DNA from: an uncultured Altererythrobacter sp.
GTDB lineage: Bacteria > Pseudomonadota > Alphaproteobacteria > Sphingomonadales > Sphingomonadaceae
Assembly: GCA_913055595.1 (NCBI GenBank)
Contig: CAJXLD010000002.1
Coordinates: forward strand, 1 to 39,284
Direction: 5' to 3'
DNA length: 39,284 bases
Below, piece after piece: positions 25,052 to 33,106 of the stretch (position 1 is the first letter of the stretch; each line of letters begins with the position of its first letter). Made by a program: the position numbers and the translations under genes. The notes under the pieces are model-generated. The model was not told the origin of the DNA. It did not search any database and saw nothing but the letters and a program-made list of their open reading frames with translations.

Positions 25052-26704
25052 TTGGCAGGCCGCTACTTCCGCTTCAGCCATTTCACCCTTGACCTCGATC
25101 GCATGGCGCTACTTGACGGCGGCACGCAGATAGAGCTGCGGCCAAAAGCTTTCGACACCCTTGTGGCACTGGTTGAGCGCAGCGGACGGGTGGTGAGCAA
25201 AGACGACCTGGTGGCCATCGTCTGGCCGGACATCACGGTCAATGACGACGCCCTGGCGCAATGCGTTCGCGATATCCGCAAAGCAATCGGCGATGCCGAC
25301 CAGAAGATCGTAAAGACAGTGCCAAGGCGCGGCTACATGTTCGCCGCACCAGTTGAGTTCGGTGAGGATGTGGCGGGCACGTCTCGGACAAAAATCGGGC
25401 GTAATAGCAGGCTGGCACTCGTGGCTGCCAGTTTGGTAGCGTTCGCGGTGGTCACAGCGGTGATCCTATGGAACTACCTTTCTTCGCCAACCAATGCCGC
25501 CCTCTTTGCACGAACCCCGCAGGCCACGGTCGCAGTGTTGCCCTTCGATGCCGGTGGAGAGACCGGAGAGACAGCCTGGCTGGGCGAAGGGTTGGCAGAC
25601 GAGGTCATTCTGACGATGTCGCGGTTTCGCGATCTGGCGGTCATCGCCCGGACCTCGAGCTTTGGCTATCGCGATGCAGACCTGGCGACGATCAGAGACA
25701 CGCTTGGCGCCGACTTTGCAGTACAGGGCAGCGTTCGCAGGATTGGCGACCAACTTCGGCTGGCCGTTCAGCTGGTTGACCTCCAATCAGGAGTCAACCG
25801 TTGGGCAAGCCGCTTCGAACGCCCCTATTCCGACCTCCCTCTGGTTCTGGAAGAGGTTTCGACGGAACTGGTATCAGCTCTGGTAGTGCAAGCGCGGGAC
25901 GCAGTGGCGCAGCGAACCACCCATGGTACCGCTGTGCTCAGTGCCTATGAGTTGACGATGAAGGCACGGCGGGCATTGCTGATGTTTGAACGCCATCAGA
26001 CCTTCGAGGCCCTGCGCCTTGTCGAACAGGCGCTTGAGCTCGATCCAGACTATTCCGTGGCGTGGGATCTTCTGGCCCAGATTCGCGTGCAGTTATTCAT
26101 CCAACCCTATGATGAACGGAGGGGCGATCCGGCAACCCTCGTGCTGGCTCGCGAGGCAGCGGTGAAGGCGGTATCGATCGACCCTACCTATTCGACCGCG
26201 CGGGCGACGCTAGCGGGCCTGCTTTCCAGGCAAGGCGATTATGAGGGCGCCCTGGAAATGCTGCGCCACGCCCTGGAACTCAACCCGAACGACGCCACCG
26301 CCCTGAGCACCTATGCCGATATACTTGATCGATCCGGAGATCATGTCGCTTCACTGGCTGCCTGGAACGCGTTGGCAAGAGTGGACCCGGCCGGACCGAT
26401 CTTGCGCCTTGCCCTGACATCGCGCGCCCAGATGTTTAACGGCGATCTTGAAGGCGCGCTTGCCAGCGCACGGGCCTGTGAGGCACGGGGTCCGCAATTT
26501 CAACCGTGCCTAGTTTTCCTGGCAATTGCCGCCGCCGCTATCGGCGACCAGGAAGCCGCCAGACGAGCGGGACAGCGTCTTCTTGAGGTGAATCCGCGCT
26601 TCACGATCGCAGGCCATTTTCAGGTCATACCATTCCGTCGCTCGGAAGACATAGCGCTGATGCGGCAGCACCTTCTTGCGGCAGGGCTGCCTGCATCGGA
26701 ATAG
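25052..26704 (+). CDS. CadC-type membrane transcription regulator with TPR sensor
   Basis: Start TTG at 25052 follows GGAGG at 25040-25044 with seven-base spacing; the nearby ATG at 25038 is in another frame. The 550-residue protein has an OmpR/PhoB-type winged helix at about 1-105 (ELRPKAFDTLVALVERSGRV, ending KTVPRRGYMF). One membrane helix lies at about 118-140, and a TolB-N/adenylate-cyclase-like segment follows (VAVLPFDAGGETGE; LADEVILTMSRF). TPR repeats fill about 310-520 (ALELDPDYSVAWDLLAQ; ALELNPNDATALSTYAD). It would bind DNA from the membrane in response to a periplasmic cue. The divergent lipocalin-like gene is the probable target. Confidence 0.88.
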   Translation: MAGRYFRFSHFTLDLDRMALLDGGTQIELRPKAFDTLVALVERSGRVVSKDDLVAIVWPDITVNDDALAQCVRDIRKAIGDADQKIVKTVPRRGYMFAAPVEFGEDVAGTSRTKIGRNSRLALVAASLVAFAVVTAVILWNYLSSPTNAALFARTPQATVAVLPFDAGGETGETAWLGEGLADEVILTMSRFRDLAVIARTSSFGYRDADLATIRDTLGADFAVQGSVRRIGDQLRLAVQLVDLQSGVNRWASRFERPYSDLPLVLEEVSTELVSALVVQARDAVAQRTTHGTAVLSAYELTMKARRALLMFERHQTFEALRLVEQALELDPDYSVAWDLLAQIRVQLFIQPYDERRGDPATLVLAREAAVKAVSIDPTYSTARATLAGLLSRQGDYEGALEMLRHALELNPNDATALSTYADILDRSGDHVASLAAWNALARVDPAGPILRLALTSRAQMFNGDLEGALASARACEARGPQFQPCLVFLAIAAAAIGDQEAARRAGQRLLEVNPRFTIAGHFQVIPFRRSEDIALMRQHLLAAGLPASE

Positions 26705-26840
26705 GTCACCGCGTCATGACTGGCGAACCAGGATTTGCCACGGGTGTCATGGATAGGCGGCATTCAGTATCTCGCACAGGACTGCTCAACGTCCGAAACG
26801 GGGCGCTTCCTTGCTGCTTTAGCCTTGCCCCGACTAAACG

Positions 26841-28346
26841 TCAGGGTTGAGCAAATAGCCTGCCTGCGAAGATGTCGATCCGCTCAGCGTTGCCGTCCGC
26901 CATTTCAAACGTGGCTGTCTCGACAACCAGGCTGTACCGACGCGAGCCCAGAGCAAAGTCGATTGCAGGATTGGAAATGCTGCTGAGCCGGTTGGGCCCA
27001 GGGGCAGTGCCTGACTGCCGTGTAAGCCACGCGGCGAGATCAATGCGGGCCTCATCATGTGCTGCGTCGCGAAGTGTTATGACCAATCCCTCGACGTTTC
27101 CCTCGAGAGGCGCGGGGAATCTCAGGTTGCCGCCAAGTCCGCTGATACCTCCCACATGGATCGGCGTGTCCGAAATGTCCACAGCTGCTGCCCTACCTTC
27201 GACGCCATAGCCAATTCGTCCCTCACGGAGGTTCATATAGGGCGGGTCAATCCGCTGTTGTGGCGCGATTGCCGCTGGCGCGGATTCGGCGAAAAGAAGC
27301 CCCGACAGAGACGAGGGCTGATAGGCGTAGTATCCGTCGATCGACCCCGTAACATCCACTGAAAGACTATCGATCAAGGCACGATATCGGACCTCTTCAC
27401 CTTCGAGCCAAAGCAGCGGTTCTTGGATTAGCATGAGAAAATGTTGCTCATAGCCCCAGCCCTCGGCCAAAAAGTCCTGCGTCGACGCGAAAGCGCCGTC
27501 GGCCTGTTTCTCAATCCAGAGATCCAAGTCGACCAATCTATCTCCCAAATAGCCTGAGGAATTGAGACGCACTGTCTCATCGCTTGTTCTGGGGTTGCGA
27601 AACCCCGACAGCGGACCGAGGTAGATCGGCGTTTCCGACATATCGATGGTGTGGTGATGGAGGTAGTTCAACTGTAGCTGCGCCCACTCCTGCGTGTTGT
27701 CGCGTTGCGCTTTGTCGCGTGGCGCGCGGCGGGGTGACGCGAGCAATTCTGCTGATATCTTTTCGCAGTGCGCTCGCGCGGTAATGCGATAGGTCATGAT
27801 GTCGGGCGGAACACCCCATCCTGCCAGTCGTGCACCTGCATGGCCATCACGCGCTATCATGGCGTCCCGGCTGATCGTGGGATCCTTGAATGCAGCGGCC
27901 CCAACTTCCCATGATCTTTGCAGCGATTGAACGGCCCAGCCGTCGGCGCCGCTCCAATCCGGAAAGAGATGCGCTAGCATGCCATCATAAAATGCGAACG
28001 CTTCGTCAGTGTCTCTCACCCCTAAAATGGGAAAATAGAACCAGAGCGTGTGAATCGACGTCTCGTTACCGATTAGCAGGACCGTAGAGAAGTCGTCGGC
28101 AACAAAGGCGCGGATCCGATCCCCCGGTTCGACAAAGCACGAGGCCTCCTCCGTTGGATCGAGCAACATCATTGCTGGCAGCGGTACGTCCGCCCGCTCC
28201 TGGAAACTCTCCCTGCCGAGAAGTTCCTCCGCCTTCATGATGAGCGTGTCAGTAGGCCATCCCCCGTGTTCTTGCCCGCTCGCCGTACCTAGGCCCCCAA
28301 AGAGTGCAAATAGCGTCAGACACACGACTTTGAGAAAATCCGCCAA
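26841..28346 (-). CDS. Large secreted hypothetical protein
   Basis: Start TTG at 28346 is chosen because AGGAGG lies seven bases upstream and the protein then opens with a signal peptide (ADFLKVVCLTLFALFGGLG, cleavage near SGQ). A start 25 codons earlier would give an unlikely Cys/Arg-rich leader. The 501-residue mature part is acidic with many Trp and Tyr, and has two similar stretches: MSETPIYLGPLSGFRNPRTS and ISDTPIHVGGISGLGGNLRF. These suggest an internal duplication of a beta-rich domain. No family is recognised. It is probably periplasmic or surface-located; no operon partner lies nearby. Confidence 0.7.
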   Translation of the reverse strand: MADFLKVVCLTLFALFGGLGTASGQEHGGWPTDTLIMKAEELLGRESFQERADVPLPAMMLLDPTEEASCFVEPGDRIRAFVADDFSTVLLIGNETSIHTLWFYFPILGVRDTDEAFAFYDGMLAHLFPDWSGADGWAVQSLQRSWEVGAAAFKDPTISRDAMIARDGHAGARLAGWGVPPDIMTYRITARAHCEKISAELLASPRRAPRDKAQRDNTQEWAQLQLNYLHHHTIDMSETPIYLGPLSGFRNPRTSDETVRLNSSGYLGDRLVDLDLWIEKQADGAFASTQDFLAEGWGYEQHFLMLIQEPLLWLEGEEVRYRALIDSLSVDVTGSIDGYYAYQPSSLSGLLFAESAPAAIAPQQRIDPPYMNLREGRIGYGVEGRAAAVDISDTPIHVGGISGLGGNLRFPAPLEGNVEGLVITLRDAAHDEARIDLAAWLTRQSGTAPGPNRLSSISNPAIDFALGSRRYSLVVETATFEMADGNAERIDIFAGRLFAQP

Positions 28347-28671
28347 GCCCAGTCCTCCTGTAATCGTGCGCCTGCATGAAGAAACCGCTTCTTCGGCCAT
28401 TTGGGCCAGCAGTTGCCCCACATCTTGGCGGATTGAACCGACCGGCAGCTATTGGGATTTCTCTCGATTGCCGAGAGCCACCAAATTTGGGGCGCGTTGC
28501 CGATGCCTCTCTCCGCAGGCTTGCGTGTCACAAGTCCCCTCGATATCCTAATTCTGCACACATCAGGGTCGGGTTTATGCCCCGTCGGTTGCCCGCCAAT
28601 AGCGGCCGAGTGCAGGGGCGCCTTTGCAGGCTGCGGCAACTTTCTGGATCGTCAACGATCTTGGAAGTGCC
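28347..28671. other. Intergenic region with an A-family fragment
   Basis: Holds a repeat A-like block at about 28437-28505 (ACCGGCAGCTATTGGGATTT, then TTTGGGGCGCGTTGCCGAT). No gene is supported. The end includes GGAAG, the ribosome site of the HNH gene. Confidence 0.4.
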
Positions 28672-28965
28672 ATGTCGAAGCTCAGCAAGCTGCGCAATCA
28701 AGCCAGCGACAGCCAAGACGGAAAATGTTGGTATTGTGGCTGCGCCATGTTGCCGGCCTCAGACAAGAGCCCATCTAGATGCACTGCGGAACACCTCCGT
28801 GCGCGATGCGATGGTGGCAAAGATACTCTCGAAAATGTCGTTGCTTCTTGTTGGCTCTGCAACAACCGGCGCCACCGAAGAAAAGTGCCACCGGCACCGG
28901 AAGACTACAAAAAGCTTGTGCGCGATCGGCTTTCCAAAGGGCGATGGATCCTTCCGCTTCGGTAG
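28672..28965 (+). CDS. HNH endonuclease
   Basis: A 97-residue single-domain nuclease. CWYCG (Cys19, Cys22) and CWLCN (Cys60, Cys63) form the zinc ribbon. AEHLRARCDGG at 39-49 supplies the first His, ENVVASC the Asn (Asn55), and NNRRH (His68) the last His of the beta-beta-alpha-metal motif. ATG at 28672 has GGAAG upstream; an in-frame start 16 codons earlier is less likely. It lies alone between repeats. It could be a selfish-type nuclease or a small defence/restriction component; context does not decide. Confidence 0.82.
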   Translation: MSKLSKLRNQASDSQDGKCWYCGCAMLPASDKSPSRCTAEHLRARCDGGKDTLENVVASCWLCNNRRHRRKVPPAPEDYKKLVRDRLSKGRWILPLR

Positions 28966-29020
28966 TGGAGCCCGGATTTGGGGGGATTTGATTTCCGTTA
29001 TTGGGAGATGGTGATCGGTG

Positions 29021-29273
29021 TTGCAACGACCGAAAGGGGGCGCATTGCCGATTGCCAGCTGTTGCCCCCGTTGCCATTACAAGGTCGTCTTTGGTGAACA
29101 GAGTCTGCCGAGAAGTCTCAAGAAACGGGAAGGGGCCCGCCTAAGCGGACCCCATTGTCATCTTGACCATACACTAGAAGTGGAACGCTGCGCCAACCGT
29201 GGCGCGCGCGGCATTGAAAAATCTGGTGCCGCCAAAATTACCCTCGCCTGTCAGTTGTCCCCGGACCGTTACC
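29021..29273 (-). repeat. Duplicated outer-membrane gene end plus terminator (copy 2, intact locus)
   Basis: Matches 23270-23524 over about 250 bp, covering the last 33 codons of the barrel gene and its downstream flank. Here the coding part continues into a complete gene, so this is the probable source copy. Confidence 0.8.
29132..29153 (-). terminator. Terminator of the outer-membrane barrel gene
   Basis: Minus-strand stem GGGGTCCGC / GCGGGCCCC with loop TTAG, 20 bp after the stop of the gene, followed by TTCCCGTTTC. The outer part of the stem differs from the 23383-23404 copy by a compensated pair. Confidence 0.65.
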
Positions 29274-29707
29274 TGGTCGGTGACGGCGAACTCAACACCA
29301 CCACCAAGTTGATAGAGGTTTACGCTGTTCCCGCCGCTGGTAAACGTGCCGACACCCGCAAGCGCATAAACCAGGACCGGATCTGTCACCAACCAGCCTG
29401 CGCGCACATTTGCGAAGAGATCCACACCGTTTCCTGCGTTGTTCCAAGTGTAGTCGGCCGTAGCTTCGACACCGAGAAGCAGCGCGTCTGTCGGAAGGAA
29501 GTTGAAGCCCACGACACCGCCGATGGCGGCGAACGACGCCAGGCGGTACTGCTCTCCGCCACCGTGCAAACCGACATAGAGTCCGTTCCAATCAAATCCC
29601 GCTGCTTCGTAGATTGGCTCAGGCGTCACTGGGACATAGAGGTCAGCGGCGGTGGCTGCGGCGCAAGACAGCAATAGCGTTGCTACTACGGTGGCGGTGC
29701 GTATCAT
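29174..29707 (-). CDS. Small outer-membrane beta-barrel protein
   Basis: A 177-residue exported protein. ATG at 29707 follows GAGGAA and starts a typical signal peptide (TATVVATLLLSCAAATAA). The mature part opens with the rhizobial porin-like FDWNGLYVGLHGGG and alternates polar and apolar residues in strands. It ends with aromatic His-Phe (VGAAFHF), the C-terminal Phe recognised by the Bam machinery. This fits the OmpA-like/Omp25 8-stranded barrel family, but is somewhat short. A strong hairpin terminator follows. Its 3' end is duplicated at 23425-23524. Confidence 0.82.
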   Translation of the reverse strand: MIRTATVVATLLLSCAAATAADLYVPVTPEPIYEAAGFDWNGLYVGLHGGGEQYRLASFAAIGGVVGFNFLPTDALLLGVEATADYTWNNAGNGVDLFANVRAGWLVTDPVLVYALAGVGTFTSGGNSVNLYQLGGGVEFAVTDQVTVRGQLTGEGNFGGTRFFNAARATVGAAFHF

Positions 29708-29961
29708 GATATTCCTCGGCTCAGAATTTGATGGCGCCATAAAGAGATCATTAGCCTTAACGCGGAGTGAACTACTGGCTGAGTAGGTCGCAAAAATCGT
29801 GTAGCGACAATATTTTCGGCGTTTGGACGTGCCGACATTGGGAAATATCCCGATGTCTACGGCGACCTTTCCGGGGAGCTAATCCAAACCCGCCGGACAG
29901 CTGCCGACGTCGAATTTGCCGCTTGAAGTGCCAGACTCCGCTCCTGATATCTGAGGTGAGT

Positions 29962-30726
29962 ATGGAGGAACACGTATTGTCTGACCGGACCATATTGGCC
30001 ACCATCCTACACGACACCGAAGGAAGGCTGTCATTTCCCCTTCAGGACGCAGCGCCGACGCTTCGGAGATACTTCTCCGGCGTGGCGGTTAGCTTAACTG
30101 AGTCCACGGATCGTCAGGTCGCCGAAGTTCTTGAAGGCGAGCTTGGCGCTCTAGTTGCTTACCATCCTGTAGGTGAGGCTATTATCGGTCGTGCCCGTCG
30201 AGACGCAGTTCGCCTTGCACTCGATGCCGAAGGAGAGCGTGTGCTCTATTCGGACATCGATCATGTCCTGCGGTGGATCGACATGGATCCTGAGGAATTG
30301 GGGGCGTGTCTGGCGACACAACCAGCGACACAATTTCTGATTGTCGGTCGTACTGAGGAGGCCATGCAACGCATTCCACGGAGGCTGCGGGAAACCGAGG
30401 TCCCCGTCAACCAAGCCTACGAGTTGATGTCGGGGCGTCGCGCGGACCTGCTATTCGCTATCCGTCGAATGCATCGAGATGTGGCTGTAGAACTGGTCGA
30501 GAATAGCCGGGTCGATAGCATTGCCAATGACGTGGAATGGCCGTTGTTGGTCGAACGGCTAGGGTACTGCATCGGGTATTTCGAGGCGCATGGACTATCC
30601 TACCGCACCATCGATGAATATGGCTCGATGGCAGATAGCTATGACGATGACGCCCTGCAGTGGATACGACGGATCGAAATGGCCGGGGAGATGGCGCGTG
30701 CCATGCGAACATTCCTGACCAGTTGA
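29962..30726 (+). CDS. Hypothetical protein, 254 residues
   Basis: ATG at 29962 is chosen because GAGGTGAGT precedes it and the residues upstream are Cys/Arg-rich and non-coding-like. The protein is soluble and acidic. Notable blocks are RRDAVRLALDAEGERVLYSDIDHVLRWIDMDPEELG (given here in parts: RRDAVRLAL, VLYSDIDHVLRW) and a C-terminal YRTIDEYGSMADSYDDDALQ. The SDIDHVLRW stretch resembles an acidic motif of nucleotide-sugar enzymes, but this is weak and I do not assign a family. No neighbour suggests a role. Confidence 0.7.
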   Translation: MEEHVLSDRTILATILHDTEGRLSFPLQDAAPTLRRYFSGVAVSLTESTDRQVAEVLEGELGALVAYHPVGEAIIGRARRDAVRLALDAEGERVLYSDIDHVLRWIDMDPEELGACLATQPATQFLIVGRTEEAMQRIPRRLRETEVPVNQAYELMSGRRADLLFAIRRMHRDVAVELVENSRVDSIANDVEWPLLVERLGYCIGYFEAHGLSYRTIDEYGSMADSYDDDALQWIRRIEMAGEMARAMRTFLTS

Positions 30727-30790
30727 TATCGTCTGATTGCGGGGCCGGCCGCCAAGTGCGGTAGGGCCGCTTCACACCCCGTACGCCCGT

Positions 30791-30906
30791 TCACCATGCT
30801 GGACATTATAGATGCAACATGCTGGTGCCAGGCCGTCCGGAACGCGGCAAGGATTTCGATATCATCCATGACGGGAGCGGCAGAAGACGACCCCATTGCG
30901 GTCAAA
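30791..30906 (+). repeat. Dispersed intergenic repeat, family B
   Basis: Blocks in order: TTCACCATG, CAACATGCTGGTGC, GGCCGTCCGGA, GCGGCAAGGATTTC, a GATATCA-type block, GAGCGGCAGAA and GACCCCATTGCGGTC. The same order is found at 37405-37518 and 38828-38967. Confidence 0.75.
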
Positions 30907-30985
30907 CCGGGATACGAGGACTGTGTCCAAAACCTGCCAGGACGATGGCTCCGCCATGCCCTCGGCAAGATCATTTTGAATAAAT

Positions 30986-31246
30986 TTACACCAAAAGATC
31001 CAAAGCTACAATCGTAGCAAGTGATGATATGAAGCCAGAAGCGAGCAAAAACAGATCCAATTTCTGCTCCGGATCAAACAATGCTCGCCAGAATTTGGCT
31101 CTCTTTTCGACCCTCTGCCCCTTCGAAAACCTGCTTATCTCAATTGGGCTGTCAAATCCAACGCCCGACCGCTTGGCCACGCGATAGATTGCGGTAATAC
31201 TGACCGCCACGCCCAAAAAGAATACGAGAAACAATATTTCACTCAA
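30986..31246 (-). CDS. Small membrane protein, hypothetical
   Basis: Two clear hydrophobic helices (EILFLVFFLGVAVSITAI near the start; LFLLASGFISSLATIVALDL at the end) flank a basic loop with SRFSKGQRVEKRAKF. TTG at 31246 is preferred because AGGGAG lies ten bases before it; a GTG at 31264 would add six residues. It is predicted to be an 86-residue inner-membrane protein. No family is recognised and no operon partner exists. Confidence 0.5.
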   Translation of the reverse strand: MSEILFLVFFLGVAVSITAIYRVAKRSGVGFDSPIEISRFSKGQRVEKRAKFWRALFDPEQKLDLFLLASGFISSLATIVALDLLV

Positions 31247-31400
31247 AGTCGAGTTCTCCCTCACGGCATGGGGTAGGCCCTGACGTTCTCAACATGTCTC
31301 GAACGAGGCGCATCGGCGATGGTCCGGTCTCGACCCCTTTGTGGTCACCAAGCCCACACGATGGGGCGACCAGAACCTGCCTTCTCCCTACCCACCGCGC

Positions 31401-31426
31401 GTCACCCTCGGGCTTGACCCGAGGGC
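31401..31426 (+). repeat. Left terminal inverted repeat / hairpin of the GIY-YIG cassette
   Basis: Stem CCCTCGGG (31405-31412), loop CTTGA, stem CCCGAGGG (31418-31425). Exact reverse complement of 31738-31763. Confidence 0.85.
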
Positions 31427-31429
31427 ACT

Positions 31430-31716
31430 TCACTTGACGATCTCGTCCCAGAGGTCACGCCAATCGGGGTTATCCCGCTCGATCAGTTCCTGTTTCCAGC
31501 GGCTGTACCAGCGCTTGAGCGACGTCTCACGCTGAATGGCCACGTGATATCACCGAACTGCTCGAAATAGACCAAGCGCTTGATGTTACGGGACTTGGTG
31601 TAGCCTGCGACCAGGCCTTCGCGATGTTCATAAACCCGGCGAACGAGATCATTGGTGACGCCAATGTAAGTGCGCCCCCGCCGCATATCGGCAAGAATGT
31701 AGACATAGCCGCCCAT
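31430..31716 (-). pseudogene. GIY-YIG endonuclease (UPF0213/YhbQ-like), frameshifted
   Basis: From ATG at 31716 the frame reads GGYVYILADMRRGRTYIGVT then NDLVRRVYEHREGLVAGYT, the complete GIY-YIG core (Tyr, Tyr, Arg and the HR region), up to FGDIT. The conserved ending then appears in the next frame: IQRETSLKRWYSRWKQELIE, NPDWRDLWDEIVK, stop at 31430. The span is 287 bp, one base short, so a single base was lost near 31537-31545. Restored, the protein has 95 residues, normal for the family. The nuclease core is intact in the remaining frame, though the read-on tail is foreign. Confidence 0.8.
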
Positions 31717-31737
31717 TGGGACATCTTGAAGTGTAGC

Positions 31738-31763
31738 GCCCTCGGGTCAAGCCCGAGGGTGAC
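31738..31763 (-). repeat. Right terminal inverted repeat / hairpin of the GIY-YIG cassette
   Basis: Stem CCCTCGGG (31739-31746), loop TCAAG, stem CCCGAGGG (31752-31759). The loop is the reverse complement of the left one, so the two copies are truly inverted. Confidence 0.85.
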
Positions 31764-32061
31764 GGCCGGAGGATGGGGTGATATCAGGGAATACAGGGAG
31801 CGGCAGAAATCGATCCCAAATCAGGCATTGAATTGCAATACGCTCAATCCCCATAGTGGTCGTTGAGGCGGCCTCATCAATTTCCTGAAAGCGTTCTTTC
31901 GGCATTCTTGGAGAAGAGCAATTGTCGATTGCGCATTCAAGCTGCTAATCGCATCTAACTATAATTTGGCGGTCGACGCAATGAAGTAAATTACCGAAAC
32001 GCGACGTTGCCTTGGGAGATACCGGCAGGAAAGAACTTTGGTATATTTATGTATCGAAGAT

Positions 32062-32487
32062 ATGGAGGGAACGGTGTTATCTAGAATATTTGATTTGTCG
32101 CTATCGATTAGGCGTACATCAACATTTCTTGCGGCTTGTGCCGCAGTAACATTCAACTTATTCGGCAACGCCTATGGCCGCACGAACACAATTTCAGAGG
32201 ATTTCATACTTCATTGCGCATCGTTGTACATGATGATTTCGCAAGCGCAAGCGCTGGATCATCCGGACGTTGCTAAAAATTACGGTGAAAAGTACGACAT
32301 CCTTAGAAAGGAGATAGAGAGAAAATTCGAGAATTCAGAAGTAGGAATCGAGCAGGCGAGGGAAGAGATTCAGAAACAAATATATGAAATTTCCTTCGTC
32401 ATAACAAATACGCCTCCAATAATACCTACACTAATAGACAACTGTGACGACAGTACTGTATTAAAGGACATAATCGGATCCGAGTAA
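32062..32487 (+). CDS. Small exported hypothetical protein, AT-rich
   Basis: A protein of about 141 residues. A hydrophobic stretch (STFLAACAAVTFNLFGNAYG, about residues 20-39) looks like a signal peptide. The mature part is helical and charged (YGEKYDILRKEIERKFENSE) and contains two cysteines (HCAS, DNCDD) that could form a disulphide. ATG at 32062 or GTG at 32074 (GGAGGG four bases upstream) may be the start. The DNA is clearly AT-richer than its neighbours (for example ATAACAAATACGCCTCC), which suggests recent acquisition. No family is recognised. Confidence 0.6.
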   Translation: MEGTVLSRIFDLSLSIRRTSTFLAACAAVTFNLFGNAYGRTNTISEDFILHCASLYMMISQAQALDHPDVAKNYGEKYDILRKEIERKFENSEVGIEQAREEIQKQIYEISFVITNTPPIIPTLIDNCDDSTVLKDIIGSE

Positions 32488-33106
32488 ACTTTGTGCGTCA
32501 CTCGGCACAAGGATCGAAATCCTGCAAGATATTAGAGTTCCTTCAATTGATCATCGACATTTGAAGGGCAATCGCATGCACTTATGGATGGAGCAACTTC
32601 AGCCCGCTCGAATAGGTGTGCGGCCTTTTCAAGGTATAGAACATAAAAATATGTATTCTTCTCTACCGAACCGTCGGCGAGTACACTTCGACCATCAGAC
32701 TTAGGTGGTCTTTCTCACCCACCCTGCCGCACCGTGGATCGATTGCGCGTGTTTCAGTTTGTCGAAAACAAAGTCTGGAATCAACTAAACTTAGCGGGAA
32801 GCAGACTGTCCCCTACCCACCCCCTTTTCGACGTTGCCGGAACCTGAGCGGACCGACTGATCTCGGGATATCACCGAACCCGCACCAATGTCCGGAAAGG
32901 GGCGCAGTCTCCGTCAGTCAGCAGTCGACCCCATTTCGGTCGTTTGGCGAGATTGGACTTACGCCGAAAAGTTGGCAGTAGCTTCGTCGCCTCCTAACCA
33001 GCTACCGGGTCGCTTGCCCGATCTCGTTACGTACTCAATACTGCCTCTAGACTGGCACCACCTGCGGGCTGTGAGGACTGGTCGCAAACTGGATGCGGGG
33101 GCGCAT
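32488..33106. other. Intergenic region carrying an A-family repeat
   Basis: The first 300 bp are AT-rich like the preceding gene and hold nothing recognisable. The A-family repeat lies at 32804-32943. The open frame that begins at 32888 runs into the DUF4236 gene, but its first 73 codons lie in and just after the repeat and are not treated as coding. Confidence 0.5.
32804..32943 (+). repeat. Dispersed intergenic repeat, family A (longest copy)
   Basis: Contains TCGACGTTGCCGGA, AGCGGACCGACT, the 24-bp block 32882-32905 (identical to 22494-22517), and a GTCGACCCCATTTCGGTCG end whose GACCCCATT-CGGTC core is shared with family B. Confidence 0.7.

Larger units (their letters stand above)
31401..31763. 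mobile_element. Possible mobile cassette: GIY-YIG nuclease gene between perfect inverted repeats
   Basis: The 26 bases at 31401-31426 are the exact reverse complement of 31738-31763, and almost all of the DNA between them is one GIY-YIG gene. Each end is also a hairpin (CCCTCGGG, 5-base loop, CCCGAGGG). The gene stops 3 bp from one repeat and starts 21 bp from the other. No target duplication is obvious. The tight packing suggests a unit that moves or is copied as a whole, a REP-like cassette; this is inference. Confidence 0.55.

Noticed and set aside
29018-29677. 219-codon plus-strand frame opposite the outer-membrane barrel gene
   Set aside because: It lies antisense to a gene with signal peptide, ribosome site and terminator. 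Its similarity to the 22924-23571 plus frame comes only from the duplicated DNA.
32888-33106. 73-codon N-terminal extension of the DUF4236 protein
   Set aside because: It begins inside a dispersed A repeat and DUF4236 proteins start at the PLYIRKS motif.
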